64,000 bases of DNA. Source: Epiperipatus broadwayi (lineage: Eukaryota; Onychophora; Udeonychophora; Euonychophora; Peripatidae). A model generated the notes under the pieces. That model saw only the letters and a list, made by a program, of their open reading frames with translations. It was not told the origin of the DNA and did not search any database. A program made the translations under genes and the position numbers. Of the stretch, positions 24,192-35,339 are shown piece after piece; position 1 is the first letter of the stretch, and the number at the start of each line of letters is the position of its first letter. Location: contig JAQFVV010012574.1 of NCBI GenBank assembly GCA_028023455.1, positions 1,886,959-1,950,958 of the forward strand, written 5' to 3'.

Positions 24192-24719
24192 ATGGATACA
24201 GTAGAACAAACTGCAGAGATATTCATGACACTAGACAGTGATAGACAGCATGAGGAAAGTCAGAGTAAGGAAGGGAATGCTGAGGATACTCGTGTACAAG
24301 TAGCAAACTTAGTACAAAATGAGGAAAGAGAGGAGCTGAGAATGGCACCTCAGTCCTGTCCTAAAATAGGGGTAAGTATCGAAAAAACAGTGGTTAGTGC
24401 ACTGCTCGACTCAGGAAGTCAGGTATCCATAATGTCGCAGAAAACCTTTAATAAGATATATTGGAGCAATGTAAAAATTAAAACCTTACCATTAAAAAAT
24501 GTTTACATAATGTTGGCGAATAGGAAAAGAGCTAAGCTGGCATCAGAACAAGCTTGGGTGAGTGTGAGTATAGCAGGAAAGGAATATAACCACATCATGT
24601 TAATCTTAGAAGGACTAATACACGATGCTATCCTGGGGTCAGACTTTATGTGCAAAGGTTGCATGTTAGATTATGAACATCGTCAGGTGAGGATCAACAC
24701 AGCGGAAAATTTCATTTGA
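24192..24719 (+). pseudogene. Retroelement aspartic protease region
   Basis: The 175-codon frame carries ALLDSGSQVSIMS near residue 76, with the catalytic Asp-Ser-Gly triad motif, and HDAILGSDFM near residue 150, the ILG(M/S)D flap-following motif of retropepsins. The charged first 50 residues are a linker between gag and protease. In the family this enzyme cuts the Gag-Pol polyprotein as a dimer. The frame stays open across the whole domain, so it is the best preserved part of the element. It closes at 24717, and RT follows in another frame. Confidence 0.8.
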
Positions 24720-24744
24720 GGTCTGCAAGGCAAATGATGATAAT

Positions 24745-25583
24745 GTGGAGCACAATGCTGAAAGTGCAGTGACAGGAATAGAGAAAAAGGTGATGGAAGG
24801 TGGGTGTGGTGGGAATAAGGAAAGGGAACAGTTGAAGGAGTTGTTGGATACATATGAGAGCATGTTCTCAGAAACATCTGGAGTTATCAAGGAATACGAG
24901 CATAGGATTAGGCCTGTAAAAGATCAAGCTTGAGCATATCCCATACCTCATCTATACAGAAGTGCAGTGGAGGAACAACTAGAGAATATTTTGGAAATGG
25001 GGAATTATTTCTAAGTGCTCCTCCCCATACAATAACCTGATAGTGACAGTAAAGAAAAAAGGTGGGTCTATCTGGTTATGCCTAGATGTGCGGTAATTGA
25101 ATAAAATAATGGTGTTAGACCCCAATGAATAAGTGAATAACTAATGAAATTTCATAAAAAAATATTACTTTTGATTTAATGGCCAGTTACTGGCAGATCA
25201 GACTGCATCTCGAGGATCGGAAATACACGACTTTCCGTTATAATGGATGGGTGTATAGTTTGAACCAAATTCCCTTTGGTTTAAAAAACAGCAGGGCAGG
25301 ACTAATACAATGTCTGGACCATGTATTGTCAGAGGAAATCAAGGGCTTGATTACGATGTATGTAGATGATATCGTTCTAGCCTCAGAAAATGTGGAAGAA
25401 CACTTTGAACATTTGAAGTGGATGTTTTGTGAATGTAAAAATAAGGGAATTAAAATACATTTGGGCAAAAGCCATTTAATGACCCCAGAGGTAAGATTCA
25501 TAGGACACATTATTAGTGAGCAAGGAATATCTCCAAATCCAAAGAAGATCCAAGCTAACAGGATTTTCCAAGAACAACGATGA
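24745..25583 (+). pseudogene. Ty3/gypsy reverse transcriptase, broken
   Basis: The frame at 24745-24933 gives the connector (ELLDTYESMFSE). After stops around 24932-25160 the palm resumes at 25167. Motifs are MASYWQIRL, TTFRYNGWVYSLNQIPFGL, and MYVDDIVLAS at about 25357-25386 with the two catalytic aspartates, followed by HIHLGKSHL-like text and VRFIGHIIS. This series is diagnostic for Ty3/gypsy RT. Stops interrupt the fingers region, where residues of the YRPI-type motif are also lost, so the enzyme is not encoded intact. The frame ends at 25581. Confidence 0.88.
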
Positions 25584-25609
25584 AAAAAGACATTTAATCT
25601 TTCCTCAGA

Positions 25610-26200
25610 TTGCGCAATTTCTTCAATTGGTTTTATAAAAAATTTTCCTCAGAAATGGAGCTTCTGTTACAACTACTAAGGAAGGAGAAAAAATGGGTGT
25701 GGGAAGAGCAACATGAGCGCAGCTTTGAAAGTGTAAAGAAAGGTTTCCTAAGGGAAGTCATGGTGACATACCCCAATTTTGGTAACAATGGGAGCAGGGG
25801 GAAGTCATGCTGACATACCCAGATTTTGGTAAGCCATTTGTGGTCCAGACAGCAGTGGAATTGAATTAGGAGTCAAGTTGTCTCAGTTACAGGATTATGA
25901 GAGGCATGGGGTGCTTTTCTTTGTAAGCTGCTTATTGAATGGGCTAGAAAAGAATTATATAGTAACTGAGAGGCTTTAGCGATCATGTGGCCCTTTAAAA
26001 AATTTAGGCAATACTTAATAGGATCACAGATGATAGTGATGACCAACGACAGGAGCCTTGAATTCCTCAATCACAGTTTTCTCACAAATAGTAGGCTGAT
26101 TCGATGGAGCTATTCCTACAAGAGTTCGATTATAGTATACAGTACTGCTGAGGCAAAGACAATATGGTGGCAGATGCTTTAAACCACTACCCAATAAAAC
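25610..26200 (+). pseudogene. Ty3/gypsy RNase H-like remnant
   Basis: Short frames in different registers carry the expected succession after RT: LRNFFNWF and WEEQHERSFESVKK (25610-25760), then YERHGVLFF-like text and an ALAIMWPFKKFRQYLIGSQ segment. The latter is the usual E(A)L(A)-W---F--YL-G pattern of the RNase H domain near 25975-26030, followed by MTNDRSLEFL. The NMVADAL motif that usually closes this domain is at about 26163-26183. At least two frameshifts split it. A 27-bp phrase, ggaagtcatg(g/c)tgacatacccagattttgg, occurs twice (25754 and 25800), suggesting a small internal duplication. Confidence 0.7.
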
Positions 26201-26424
26201 AAAAGCAACATATACATATCCACCGGTGAAGTACGTAAAGATGAGATGGAATACAGTTTACAAAGACTAAGGGATCTGCAAGAAGAGGACACAGAGTGTA
26301 AACAAATGGTATGTTATTTACTCCACCAACCTATAAATAGACATATAAACAGTTCATTATGGAAAGAGTATTGCTTAAAAGATGGACCTCTGCAGCGCAG
26401 AATGAAAGATACCAAACATATGTG

Positions 26425-26995
26425 AGTCGTTCTTCCAGCGACCATGCGGGAACAGGTGATCAAGTACATACACGAAAGATACGGACATTATAGGGTGAGC
26501 AAAACTGAAGGATGGATAGCCATTGGTTTTATTGGCCGGGGATGTATAGGAGTATCTTAAATGTCATTGAGGGATGTACCATATGTGCAAAAACCAAACT
26601 CCCTAACATGTCAAGTGCAGAGCCACTGAGACCCATATACATATATCAGTCCAATAGTTTGTTGGCAATAGACTTATACGGACCCTTACCCCAGCTTAAT
26701 AGAAATAAATATCTTGTTGTGGCCTATGACATTTTTTCCAAGTTTATGGCTGTTTACCCGGTGGCGCAGGCTAACGCCAGACAGACTACAAGAGTACATG
26801 CACATCAGCATTTTTGAGATGGGGGAATCCCAAAGCAAATAATATCGGACCCCAGAACACCCTTTTTGTCTGAGGAATGGAAAATATGGATGGAATGTCA
26901 CAAGATAAGGCATATCCTCACTTTGATTCACAATCCACAATCCAATCTCTGCGAGCAAATTATGAGAGTTGGAGTGTTTATTTCATGTGTACCTC
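26425..26995 (+). pseudogene. Ty3/gypsy integrase, broken
   Basis: The zinc-binding part is split across frames: IHERYGHYRVSKT at about 26469-26508 supplies the His pair, and EGCTICAKTK (26569-26598) the Cys pair. The catalytic core follows. LLAIDLYGPLP holds the first Asp (about 26662-26694), IISDPRTPFLSEEW the second (about 26839-26880), and HNPQSNLCEQ the Glu (about 26930-26960). The DDE spacing is therefore still visible. The open frame 26512-26817 covers only the knuckle to the first Asp, and a TGA at 26815 ends it. Confidence 0.82.
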
Positions 26996-27201
26996 CAGAA
27001 TGACCATCGAAGATGGGCAAAGAGGCAACAAAAGTCATTAACATGATAAATTGGTCAAAGAATGAATCCACTGGATTCGAGCCTATCAGACTCCACCAAA
27101 GAAAAAATATTTCATACCCATTTAAAACCATTTTTTTTTTCATATTTCATAACCATTTAAAACCAAGAGATGCTGAGGAAGCATTCTGAAGGTTCAGAAG
27201 G

Positions 27202-27384
27202 ATGGATAATATAAGACAAAAGAGGCAAGGGAGAGTCGGATATGCATTCAAGTTGGGGGTGTGTGAAGTTATGGTGAGGGTAAATCCAGTAAGCCATCCG
27301 GAGAAGGGAATATATAAAAAGTTTCAACCAATATACAAGGGACCATATAAAATCGTACGAGAATATGGGAACAATGGTTTTTAG
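27202..27384 (+). pseudogene. Integrase C-terminal GPY/F-type module
   Basis: The 60-codon frame contains FKLGVCEVMVRVNP and then KFQPIYKGPYKIV, the GPY/F signature found at the C-terminus of Ty3/gypsy integrases. It stops within the module, and no chromodomain is seen. Two perfect copies of a 26-bp unit follow at 27439-27490. Confidence 0.7.
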
Positions 27385-27438
27385 TTCTTTCAAGAAAAAG
27401 GGAAACATTCAATGCTCGATCCTTACAATAAGTAAAAG

Positions 27439-27490
27439 GGAAAAGATAGGGTTTAGCAAGTAACGGAAAAGATAGGGTTTAGCAAGTAAC
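27439..27490. repeat. Perfect 26-bp tandem duplication
   Basis: The unit ggaaaagatagggtttagca plus agtaac occurs twice without mismatch (27439-27464 and 27465-27490), in the untranslated region between integrase and polypurine tract. The identity of the copies suggests a recent duplication. Confidence 0.9.
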
Positions 27491-27600
27491 GGATCATGAT
27501 TATAATAGAGTAACAGGATTTTGTATTATTTTATCAATTTTGGGAATTAGAGCTAAAATGCTCAGAATGACATTTTACTCTCAACGGGGGGGGGGGGGGA

Positions 27601-29314
27601 TGTACCGACACAGTCGTTACATGGTATTTATCATGCATAAATGTGTTGAAAGAGATTTGTTTCAAAAAAATTTAAAAATTAAAAATAAAATGTATATTTG
27701 CGTCTAAAAAAAAAAGTTTAAAAGTTTGAGAAAAAGAAAAGAACAAAAGGACAAGGGGTGGGGTTTGTATTGAGATAAACAATTGAAAGTAGGGGAAAAG
27801 ATTTCAGAAATAAAGAATAGATAAAGGAAAGTGATTAACCTTTTTTTAAATATTAATTTATAATATAAATACTATTTATATATGGTATAAATAGCCCCGT
27901 TCTTGTTTTATAATATTAAAGTAATGGAATGTGTGTGTATATAAAAATAAATATTAAAAAAAAAAGGAATTTTCTCAAAATAGTACAATTGAAAGCTAAT
28001 GCAAATAAAAGAATTAAAAACTGAAAAATATAATTGCAACAGCTAGTGATAAGTAACAAACAAAGGATTAATTACTACTATTTAATTAAAATATAAACCA
28101 AAGGAAAGAATCTTATACACTAAAAGAAACGAAGCAGAAACCCAAGTGCAGTAGAATGTCTGATGGACCCTAAGATAAGGAAACACTGGATATATAAGGG
28201 AGAGCTTAGTATTAGTATTATTATATCACATAATAGTATTATATTATATTGAAAAAAATTTGATTCTATTGAATAAAAAAAATGCGTTGCTGAACCCATC
28301 AAATTGTGCAGCCGGCCTGAACCTTCGCTGCAATAACACCTGCAGTTAGTTTGAAGAAGAAAAATGCTCATTTGAACCTGAGAATCAGCGGAGTGTCCAT
28401 GTCCAGAATAGTTCATATCATCACCAAAAAATAAAAAGCCTATGAGGAATCGTCAACCGGCTGGAGTAACAGAATCAGCAGAAGCTATGTTTCCTTATTG
28501 CACATATTACAGTATTCAAATCCTAGCTAAAATCATTTTATTTTTCTTTATCTTCAAACTTTTAATTATAACCATTGCAAACCAGTGAGAAAAAACTTTT
28601 GAATTTTATAAAAACTATTAATTTCTAGGCTATTATAATTACATATATTAGCTTTCATAATCAGATGGTTAAAATCAAATCTCATTAGGGTGCATGTGTA
28701 CTTTAAATAAATGTTTTTATTTCTACTTGTATTATTTAAATGTATATGATAAAATGTATTAAATATCTAATGAATTACAAAAATGTATGTAAGCATTTCT
28801 ATTATGGGACAAGAATGAAAAGTTAAAAAAAAAAGAGAGCAGGGTATAGAAATATTTAATTATCGTTAGTGATTTGAGCCAATATTAAAAGAAAGGAAAA
28901 ATTTTAGGCAATAGATTTTGAATAATGACAATGTTTTAATAAGTAAATAACTATGATATTGAGATTGAAAAATGGAGGTTTATAATGTGGGTGGAGAATT
29001 TGGAGTAACTAGAATCCAATGAGCTGGCTGGGAGGGCAGGTACTAAATTTGCTGCTGGTTGAGCAAGCTTGGGTGGCCAATGTTATAATTGACTGGCGCC
29101 TAAAGGGTTTTTCCTTAAAATAAATAAAATGCTTGGGTGGCCAATGTTATAATTTAGTAGCAGAGTGTTGATGTTATTGGTAGCTTGCTACCAATGATAT
29201 TAGTATCTCCACCTGATGGACTTGAATCCCTCAAAGATAGTTAGAGTTAAAAAGAGAAAATAATAAAAAAAGATTTTTTTTAATATTAAATTTAAATAGA
29301 AGACGGGCGGTACA
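27601..29314 (+). repeat. Right LTR of Ty3/gypsy element, 1714 bp
   Basis: It begins TGTACCG directly after a G14A polypurine tract and ends CGGTACA, so the termini form the expected short TG...CA inverted repeat. From 28047 on it aligns with the left LTR. The first 446 bp have no partner in the left copy. A TA repeat follows immediately (29315-29328). The left flank of the element is not intact, so no target duplication can be matched. The minus frame at 28120-28416 is an LTR shadow. Confidence 0.85.
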
Positions 29315-29659
29315 ATATATATATATAAAGTGTCAAATCACTGCAATCAAATGTGTTTTTCAGTAGAGTTACCTTGTGAATAAAGATAAAGTCTGAATTT
29401 CAAACAGCACGGCCAAGAGGTTACCTCTAGATCGTTTGCAGCAATATTCTTAAATATACTGAAATACAGACTTATTCAACAGAGAGCATGAAATTTAAAT
29501 TAATAAATAAACATGTTTAATTTATGTATATAAAGAAAGATTAATACATTAGTCATTCTAACATTCCCATCTCCCAAACATAAATATATAAGAAATAGAC
29601 CAGTGGATATCTTTAGCTAAAAATTCAAATAAGAAATATCAATCACTTCCCCAAATATA
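29315..29659. other. Non-coding stretch, no feature recognised
   Basis: After a TA repeat (29315-29328) there is unique-looking AT-rich sequence without a gene or known repeat. Confidence 0.5.
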
Positions 29660-30587
29660 TTGATATTAGTCATTCATTAGACTAGAGATTATCCAATAAT
29701 GAATAATTTCAGTAGTAAAATGTTCACTACGACACTCTCACACAAGGTTGGAACTTATTTCTATTCACTTTTAACATCTTGTGGAGAGATGTATTAATAA
29801 ACCTATGACCAAAGACATGTGGAAAAGATATATGATCCCTAAAATGTACATTTCATGCTGAACAAACACTCATCAGTTGGCTCAGATCACAACCTCTTAC
29901 ACTTGTATCTTTCATTGTTTAATATATATATATATATATAGTAAATTGCTACAGTTTTAATTGATAAATGTCAAACTTGCTGCCCTCACAATTTTGACAC
30001 AAACCACTTAATTGAAGTATATTATTACTGATTCCTTAGACTAAGAGATTATTCAATAATGAATAATATTTCTGTAGTGTAATTAATCTCCTGCAAGGTA
30101 GGACTGGTTTCTATTCATTCTTAACCTTTGTGGAGGGATGTAATCATAAACATATGACCAAAGATATGTGAAAAAATGTGTGATCGATAAGATGCACATT
30201 TCATGCTGAATCAGCTAGTTGTTCCAGACCACAATCTCTAATACATCAAATTACTACAGTTTAATTGATGTGTTAAACTTGCTGCTCTCACAATTTTGAC
30301 ACTAACCACTGTAATAATTTGCTATCTATATATATGTAAACAAATAATAAAAATCTGTATACGAGATTGTGGTCTGGCCCAACTGGTTCAGCATGAAATG
30401 TGCATCTTGGGGATCATATATGTTTTTCACATATCTTTGAACATATGTTTCTGATTAAATTCCTCTACAAGGTATTAAAATTTTGTGGATAGAAACCAAT
30501 CCCTACGTTGCATGAGAGTAGAATAGTGAAAATTACATTGCAGAAATATTCATTATTAATCTCTAGTAAAAAAGAATTAAAGATAAA
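29660..30587. repeat. Three-copy local repeat: two direct, one inverted
   Basis: A block of about 220-250 bp beginning ttagactagagattatccaa (about 29677) and ending gatcacaacctctta (about 29900) recurs at about 30038-30242. It recurs again in inverted orientation at about 30363-30580, which starts gagattgtggtctggccc and ends cattattaatctctag. A 65-bp spacer, ctacagttttaattgat through tttgacacaaaccact, is also duplicated (29948-30010 and 30254-30312). No coding potential is visible. The direct copies suggest tandem duplication and the third a foldback arrangement. Confidence 0.8.
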
Positions 30588-31165
30588 TGCTAATTCTCAA
30601 AAGAAGAAAATAAAGATTTATAATGATGAATTAGAAAAAAATTTATGTAATTAGAGAATTAAACGTGGATGGAGTGCTTTTGATAGAAATTACTTAATAA
30701 GAAAATATGCTTGTGTATGAAAAGGTTTTTAATAAATATGTTGTTTACCAATTATTATTTATGAATCTGAGATTGGAACATTAAACAGAAAAGCAATTCA
30801 GAAACTTCAGACTACTCAATGAAGAATGGAGAGATATTTGTTAGGGGTACAAGAAGAGATCAAAAACAAAATTGAGAGAATAAACATGTATTACTGACAT
30901 CCTTGAAAAAATTCAAAGAATGAATTTTCAAAGAATGAAGTGGAACTGGAGTGTATATATTTTTATAAGAGACAATTGAAATCTTAAACTGGATCTCAAG
31001 AGATTATAAAAGACCTAGAAAGAGCCCACATGTGAGATGAATGGATGAAGTAAAGTTGGCTATCATAATGTGGAGAAGACAGGTTAAAAATCAGAAAAAC
31101 TAAATTAAACTTGGAGAGATGTTCATTCTGCAGTGGATTGATAATGGGTTGAAAATAATAAGAAT
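30588..31165 (+). mobile_element. RTE-like LINE, decayed 3' fragment
   Basis: From aattaaagataaatgctaat at 30588 the sequence follows the C-terminal third of the 17365-19215 copy: the gatgaattagaa region, tggagtgcttttgatagaaat, cagactactcaatgaagaatggagag and agagcccacatgtgagatgaatgg. It ends at ctgcagtggattgataatgg (31127-31147). Many small deletions and stops make it older than the 17-kb copy. It begins directly where the inverted block of the local repeat ends. Confidence 0.8.
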
Positions 31166-31429
31166 AATGAAGAGATAGTTAGAACTTGGATGAAGGATAG
31201 TAACATCTTGGATGCAATTCAGAATGAATTTCATTTAGATAGATAAAGAATAATCGATTCACTGAAATGTCATATAGAAAAAATAAACTATTATTTATTG
31301 TATTTTTAGACATAGCAAGGATAATTTTTATAAATATTAATTTGGGATACAGAATTAATGGATGACAAATGTGAAATTCGGTTGGAATGTGAATGTTCAA
31401 TTATCACTTTATTTCTAAGAGATTTGGAG

Positions 31430-32010
31430 GTTTAAAAAAAAAATTAATGTGGATAAGTTTGTCCATGATGAAAAACTAAGCAAATACATAATATAATGGC
31501 TTATCCTTTTTTTTTTCACAGATATGGCATTTATAGCAAATAGCATAAAAAAGTTGTTATTAGAGAAGTGCAGAGAGGTAAAAAGAAATATGAAAATTAA
31601 ATTCAGTGTGAAAAAATCTAGTGGTAGTATTAATTGGGAAGGGTAAAACAGGCAAGGAAATAGTTAAATCAAAAATCTGCCAAGGTTCTTTTTTTTTGTC
31701 TCCTGATGTTATAGCATTTTTGTAAACAGTATAAAAATAGATATAGTGTTATTATTAGAAAAGTGTGGTAGGAAGAAATATGAAAATTAACTTTAGTGAA
31801 AAAAAAAATTGAGGTGTTTAGTATTTAATGAGAAGGATAGAAGTGATGGATGAAATGGAAGATATTTGTATTGAAAAAGTGTAAATATACATATTAAATA
31901 CTTTATTAAAAAGGAATTACACAAACAGCTGCGAATTAAATTGTGCGTGGGAGAGGATAAACAATAGAATGAGATTATTCTAAAATTTGGCATGTTTTTC
32001 ATTTGAATAT
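31430..32010 (+). pseudogene. Decayed LINE RT fragment with internal duplication
   Basis: In frame from about 31512 the text reads DMAFIANSIKKLLLEKC and RNMKIKFSVKKS, like the stretch that follows a FADD box in non-LTR reverse transcriptases. About 210 bp later (31706-31830) the same stretch is repeated in worse condition: a gcatttttgtaaacagtata start, then ttattattagaaaagtgtgg and gaagaaatatgaaaattaa. Further on, LKRNYTNSCELNCAWERINNR-like text (31900-31970) resembles the later part of a LINE protein. The family is not the RTE family of this window. Confidence 0.5.
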
Positions 32011-32759
32011 GAAATATGCAGAATAATTTCAAATGGTTTGATGGTTTCTGCTTCAATATTTAGGAGAGGAGGCACTCTGTATTAACCACAAGCCTCAGAA
32101 ATTTTGATAAAATTCAAAAATAAATCATCATCATCAACATTTTCAATCATTATCGATCCACTACAAGATGAAGATCTATTAAATCCATCTCCGTTCTCTA
32201 GCCTCTTTTCTCTGTATCACTCCAGCACATTAACTTATTTCATCATCCCACATGTTGTCTTTTCTAGGTCTTTTACAATCTCTTGAGATCCAGTATAAGA
32301 TTTCAATTGTCCATATATTGTTGTTCCCTCTAGCAATATGAATAGTCCATCAGCATCTTAATTTTTTCAATGATGTGAATAACAGTTGTTTGATCCCTCG
32401 CTCATGTATTTCATTTTCAATCTTTTCTTGTTACTCCTAAAATGCTCCTCTCTATACTTTGCAGAGTGGTGTGAAGTCTCTGCATTGCTTTTCTGTTAAG
32501 TGTCTAAATCTCAGATCCATACTAATAATTGATAAAACACATTTATTAAAAACCTTTCTCTTCAAACACATAGACATATTTCCCTTTAATATTAAGTTAT
32601 TTTTACCAAAAATATTCCAACGAAGTTTAATTCTATGATTAATTTCATCTGTAGTAATAATTTGACCAAGGTACTTGGTAGTTGTTAACAGCTTCTAGCT
32701 CATCATTATCAATATTTATTTCAATCTTTTGAGAAAATCCATTGAACATTATTTGTCTT

Positions 32760-33995
32760 TTTAACATTTACTTTTAATCCTACTTTCTTACTTTCATCTG
32801 ATAACTCTTGCAACATTTTCTGAAGCTCTAAAGCATTTTTTGCAAAAACAGCTACATCATCTGCAAAATCTAGATGTCTTAAATAATTTCCATTTACTTT
32901 TACTTTCTTAGCTTCCTATTTTAATACACAGAATACTTCTGGCAAACTCCTTAAAAAGTTTTGCAGATATGGAGTCACCCTGTCATACACTCTCCTCAAT
33001 ATTAATTTTTTTAGTATCATTATGTAATTTAATTGTTGCTGTTGCATTTTTATAAATATTCTTCAGAATATGCTAATATCCTGGTTCTATTTCTTGATAA
33101 TCTAATATTTTAATCACTGAAGAAATGCTTATAGTTTCAAATACCTTTTCATAGTCTACAAATCCAAAGCATAAATTAGGCAACTCATATTCATTGGTCC
33201 TTTCTATAACTTCTCTCAATACTTAAATGTGATCCACTGTATTAAAAACACTTTTAAATCAAACTTATTCTTTTGATTGGTTAAAATCCAAAGTTCGCTG
33301 TAATTCTTTCGGTAAAATTTTTTTATAGAACTGATAAAAGACTGATAGATCTGTAATTTCTAATGTCTTCTTTATTGCATTTTTAAATATTAATACTGCA
33401 TACTCCCAATCATTTGGTACATCTTTATCATTTAGATATTTGGTATATAACTTTGCCAACATTTTTTCTTTTCATATGCTTCTAGTAAGATATTTATTAT
33501 AATTCCATCATTATCTGGAGCTTTTCCCTTCTTTATAAATTTATTTCTATGTCTCACTTACTTTATTTGAAATCCTGGGAAATTCAGTATAGTAGTTATA
33601 GGCGATACTTTTCCTTTTTCTTTATTGCTATATAATTCTTGATAGAACTCTTCTACACATTTCATGATGTCATCCCTTTTTTAGTAATAGTTCAATCTTT
33701 TTTATCTTATTGCAATTATAAGTTTCCTACCAATGCCATTATGTTATTTTACACTTTTGATACTTTTATTCTCATCTATTGCTTTCATTGCTAGTTCACA
33801 ATTGTACTTTCTTATATCATTATCAACTCTTTTTTGCACCACTTTATAAAATTTGACATATTCAATCTTTCCTAAAGCATCATTTTTATATATTTTCATA
33901 TTCTTTCTTTTCTTCATAAATTGTCTTGTCTCAAAAGAAATTTTACTGGTCAATTGCTGCTTTTTTATGCCAGCTGTCTTTGTTGTAGTTTTCAA
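32760..33995 (-). pseudogene. RTE reverse transcriptase and linker, minus strand
   Basis: The linker frame 33995-33744 (KRKNMKIYKNDALGKIEYVKFY) matches the start of the 17-kb copy. The RT then runs through several frames. One of them (33462-33265) holds LAKLYTKYLNDKDVPNDW and LDFNQSKE. The catalytic FADD box is intact at 32856-32867 with context LDFADDVAVFA. Here the position that carries a TAA stop in both plus-strand copies reads as a Lys codon (plus-strand gcatttttaaatatt at about 33377-33391). Frameshifts are spread over the domain, so the protein is dead. Confidence 0.8.
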
Positions 33996-34770
33996 AAGTA
34001 TATCAGTTATTTTTCTATGAATTCATTCAAATCTGAATTATGTTCAAAATCTGTTAATATTTGAAAACGATTTGCAGGTTCTAATTTAAATTTTATTGGA
34101 ATGTTTATCAATTGTGAATATTGTTTTTCTTAATAATTTTTGTCTCTCTAATTTTGCATTAAGAATATATCTTACTAATCGATTATCACTTCCTGTGTTA
34201 AATTTATTAAAAACACTACAATCTTGAAATACTTATTTTCTGTTTGTCAAAATATAATTCAATTCTTCCATGTCCATTTGTGTTTAACATCTTTCTTAAA
34301 ATAAGAATTCATAATGCAAAGTTTTTATTTTTCTGCAAACTCCACAAGTCTGGCCTTTCTCATTTCTATCATTATAACTAAAATTACTTTCAGTACTTTC
34401 ATCTTTCAATTATTTGCTGATTCCAGTATTAAAGCTTCCCATGATAATTTTATAATGTTGTTGGGTCTGATCAAAAGCTTTTTGTATATCCATACAAAAA
34501 TCCCAATTTCTTCATCCCTATGAGAACTTGTTAGGACATAAACCTGAATAACTTGCATTTGATATCTTGCCATTCTGTCCAATACACCATCAATCTTCAC
34601 AATGTTGTTCTTCCACTTTTTATTTATAATAAATCCTACTCCACTTGTACACTTTTTAAATCAAATGTCTCTTCATCTTTTCTTCTAACTTCACAAAGTC
34701 CAATAATGTTCCCTTTAATATGAAACAGTTCTTCCAATTTCTGCAATCTTTTTTCATTTAAAAGTGATCT
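33996..34770 (-). pseudogene. RTE endonuclease domain, minus strand
   Basis: The minus-strand frame 34600-34406 encodes KIDGVLDRMARYQMQVIQVY, then a TSSHRDEEI segment. It matches the middle of the apurinic-endonuclease-like domain of the copy at 44100-44690, where the same positions read RVARL-type text and YSPTSSHSDE-like text. Upstream, before 34620, the text NKKWKN is encoded in another frame, so at least one frameshift cuts the domain. In the family this enzyme nicks the target DNA to prime reverse transcription. No complete catalytic set is in one frame. Confidence 0.7.
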
Positions 34771-34779
34771 GCAATTATA

Positions 34780-35310
34780 AGTACCCAAATAAAAGATTAG
34801 TCATCAAATGGCAGTTTGGGTGTGCAATCAGATTTTTAGCACCCTCGGTCTTCAGCCATTAACTGCTGCCTTAGCTAGTGACTTTATAGCTCCCTGGGAA
34901 TAAGTGCCATGAATTATTTTTGTCTGTCATGATTGTAAATATCTATTAGAAGAAAAAAAAGTTCATTCAACACACATATTAATTTTGCCTTCATGAACAC
35001 TCAATTGATATTTCATTTGAGCTATCAGGCAACTGAGACGAAAGACCATCATGATGTTTGATCTTAAACTCAGAAGTAAAAAGCCAATAACCTCGTCATG
35101 CTGGCTAATGCGTGTTGGCGAGCAGCCCGTCCATGTTTATATACTATACGAATAAACACATAGTAATAATAGCTGCAATGACAAGAATGTATGAAATGGA
35201 TATTAGGAATTGGCCCCTGCTCGGTTCCTTTAAGGTCTCCAAGAGGAATCAAAGGGTTTTCTTTCAGTTAACAGCAAGTTCCTTTCTACATGCCAACCTC
35301 CCAAAAATAA
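34780..35310 (-). mobile_element. RTE 5' leader, minus strand
   Basis: On the minus strand the text from ggttggcatgtagaaaggaa (about 35300) through ctttgattcctcttggagacctt, ggcttcttac-type text and the gctccctgggaataagtgcc region (about 34890-34910) matches the leader of the copy at 43645-44030. The two frames at 35070-35252 and 35112-35318 lie in this leader and are not genes. Agreement of two copies over 450 bp shows that it is part of the element and not flanking DNA. Confidence 0.75.
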
Positions 35311-35339
35311 ACACATAAATAAATAGGGGTAAATTGTAG

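Larger units (their letters stand above)
23445..27600 (+). mobile_element. Ty3/gypsy internal region, degenerate
   Basis: Between the LTRs lie, in order, a gag remnant, an aspartic protease, RT, RNase H remnant, integrase and a GPY/F-type tail. Protease-RT-RNase H-integrase is the Ty3/gypsy (Metaviridae-type) order. The region is noticeably richer in G than its surroundings. It ends in a polypurine tract of 14 G and one A (27586-27600), directly followed by the LTR start TGTACCG. No clear tRNA primer binding site was recognised after the left LTR (23445-23470). The leader at 23445-23830 has no recognisable coding content. Many stops and frameshifts show that the copy is dead. Confidence 0.9.
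32120..35310 (-). mobile_element. RTE-like LINE, near full length, minus strand
   Basis: Read on the minus strand from about 35310 to 32120 this has a roughly 500-bp leader, an AP-type endonuclease region (34770-34000), a linker (33995-33660), an RT domain (33650-32760) and a C-terminal region. It ends in the GATGATGATGA tail (plus text catcatcatcaac at 32127-32139). The leader matches the plus-strand copy at 43645-44080 and the body matches 17365-19215, so the three copies together define a family of about 3.2 kb. Numerous stops and frameshifts show age. Confidence 0.85.

Noticed and set aside
35070-35318. Small genes in overlapping opposite frames
   Set aside because: The region is the 5' leader of the RTE element, repeated at 43645-44030 without matching open frames.
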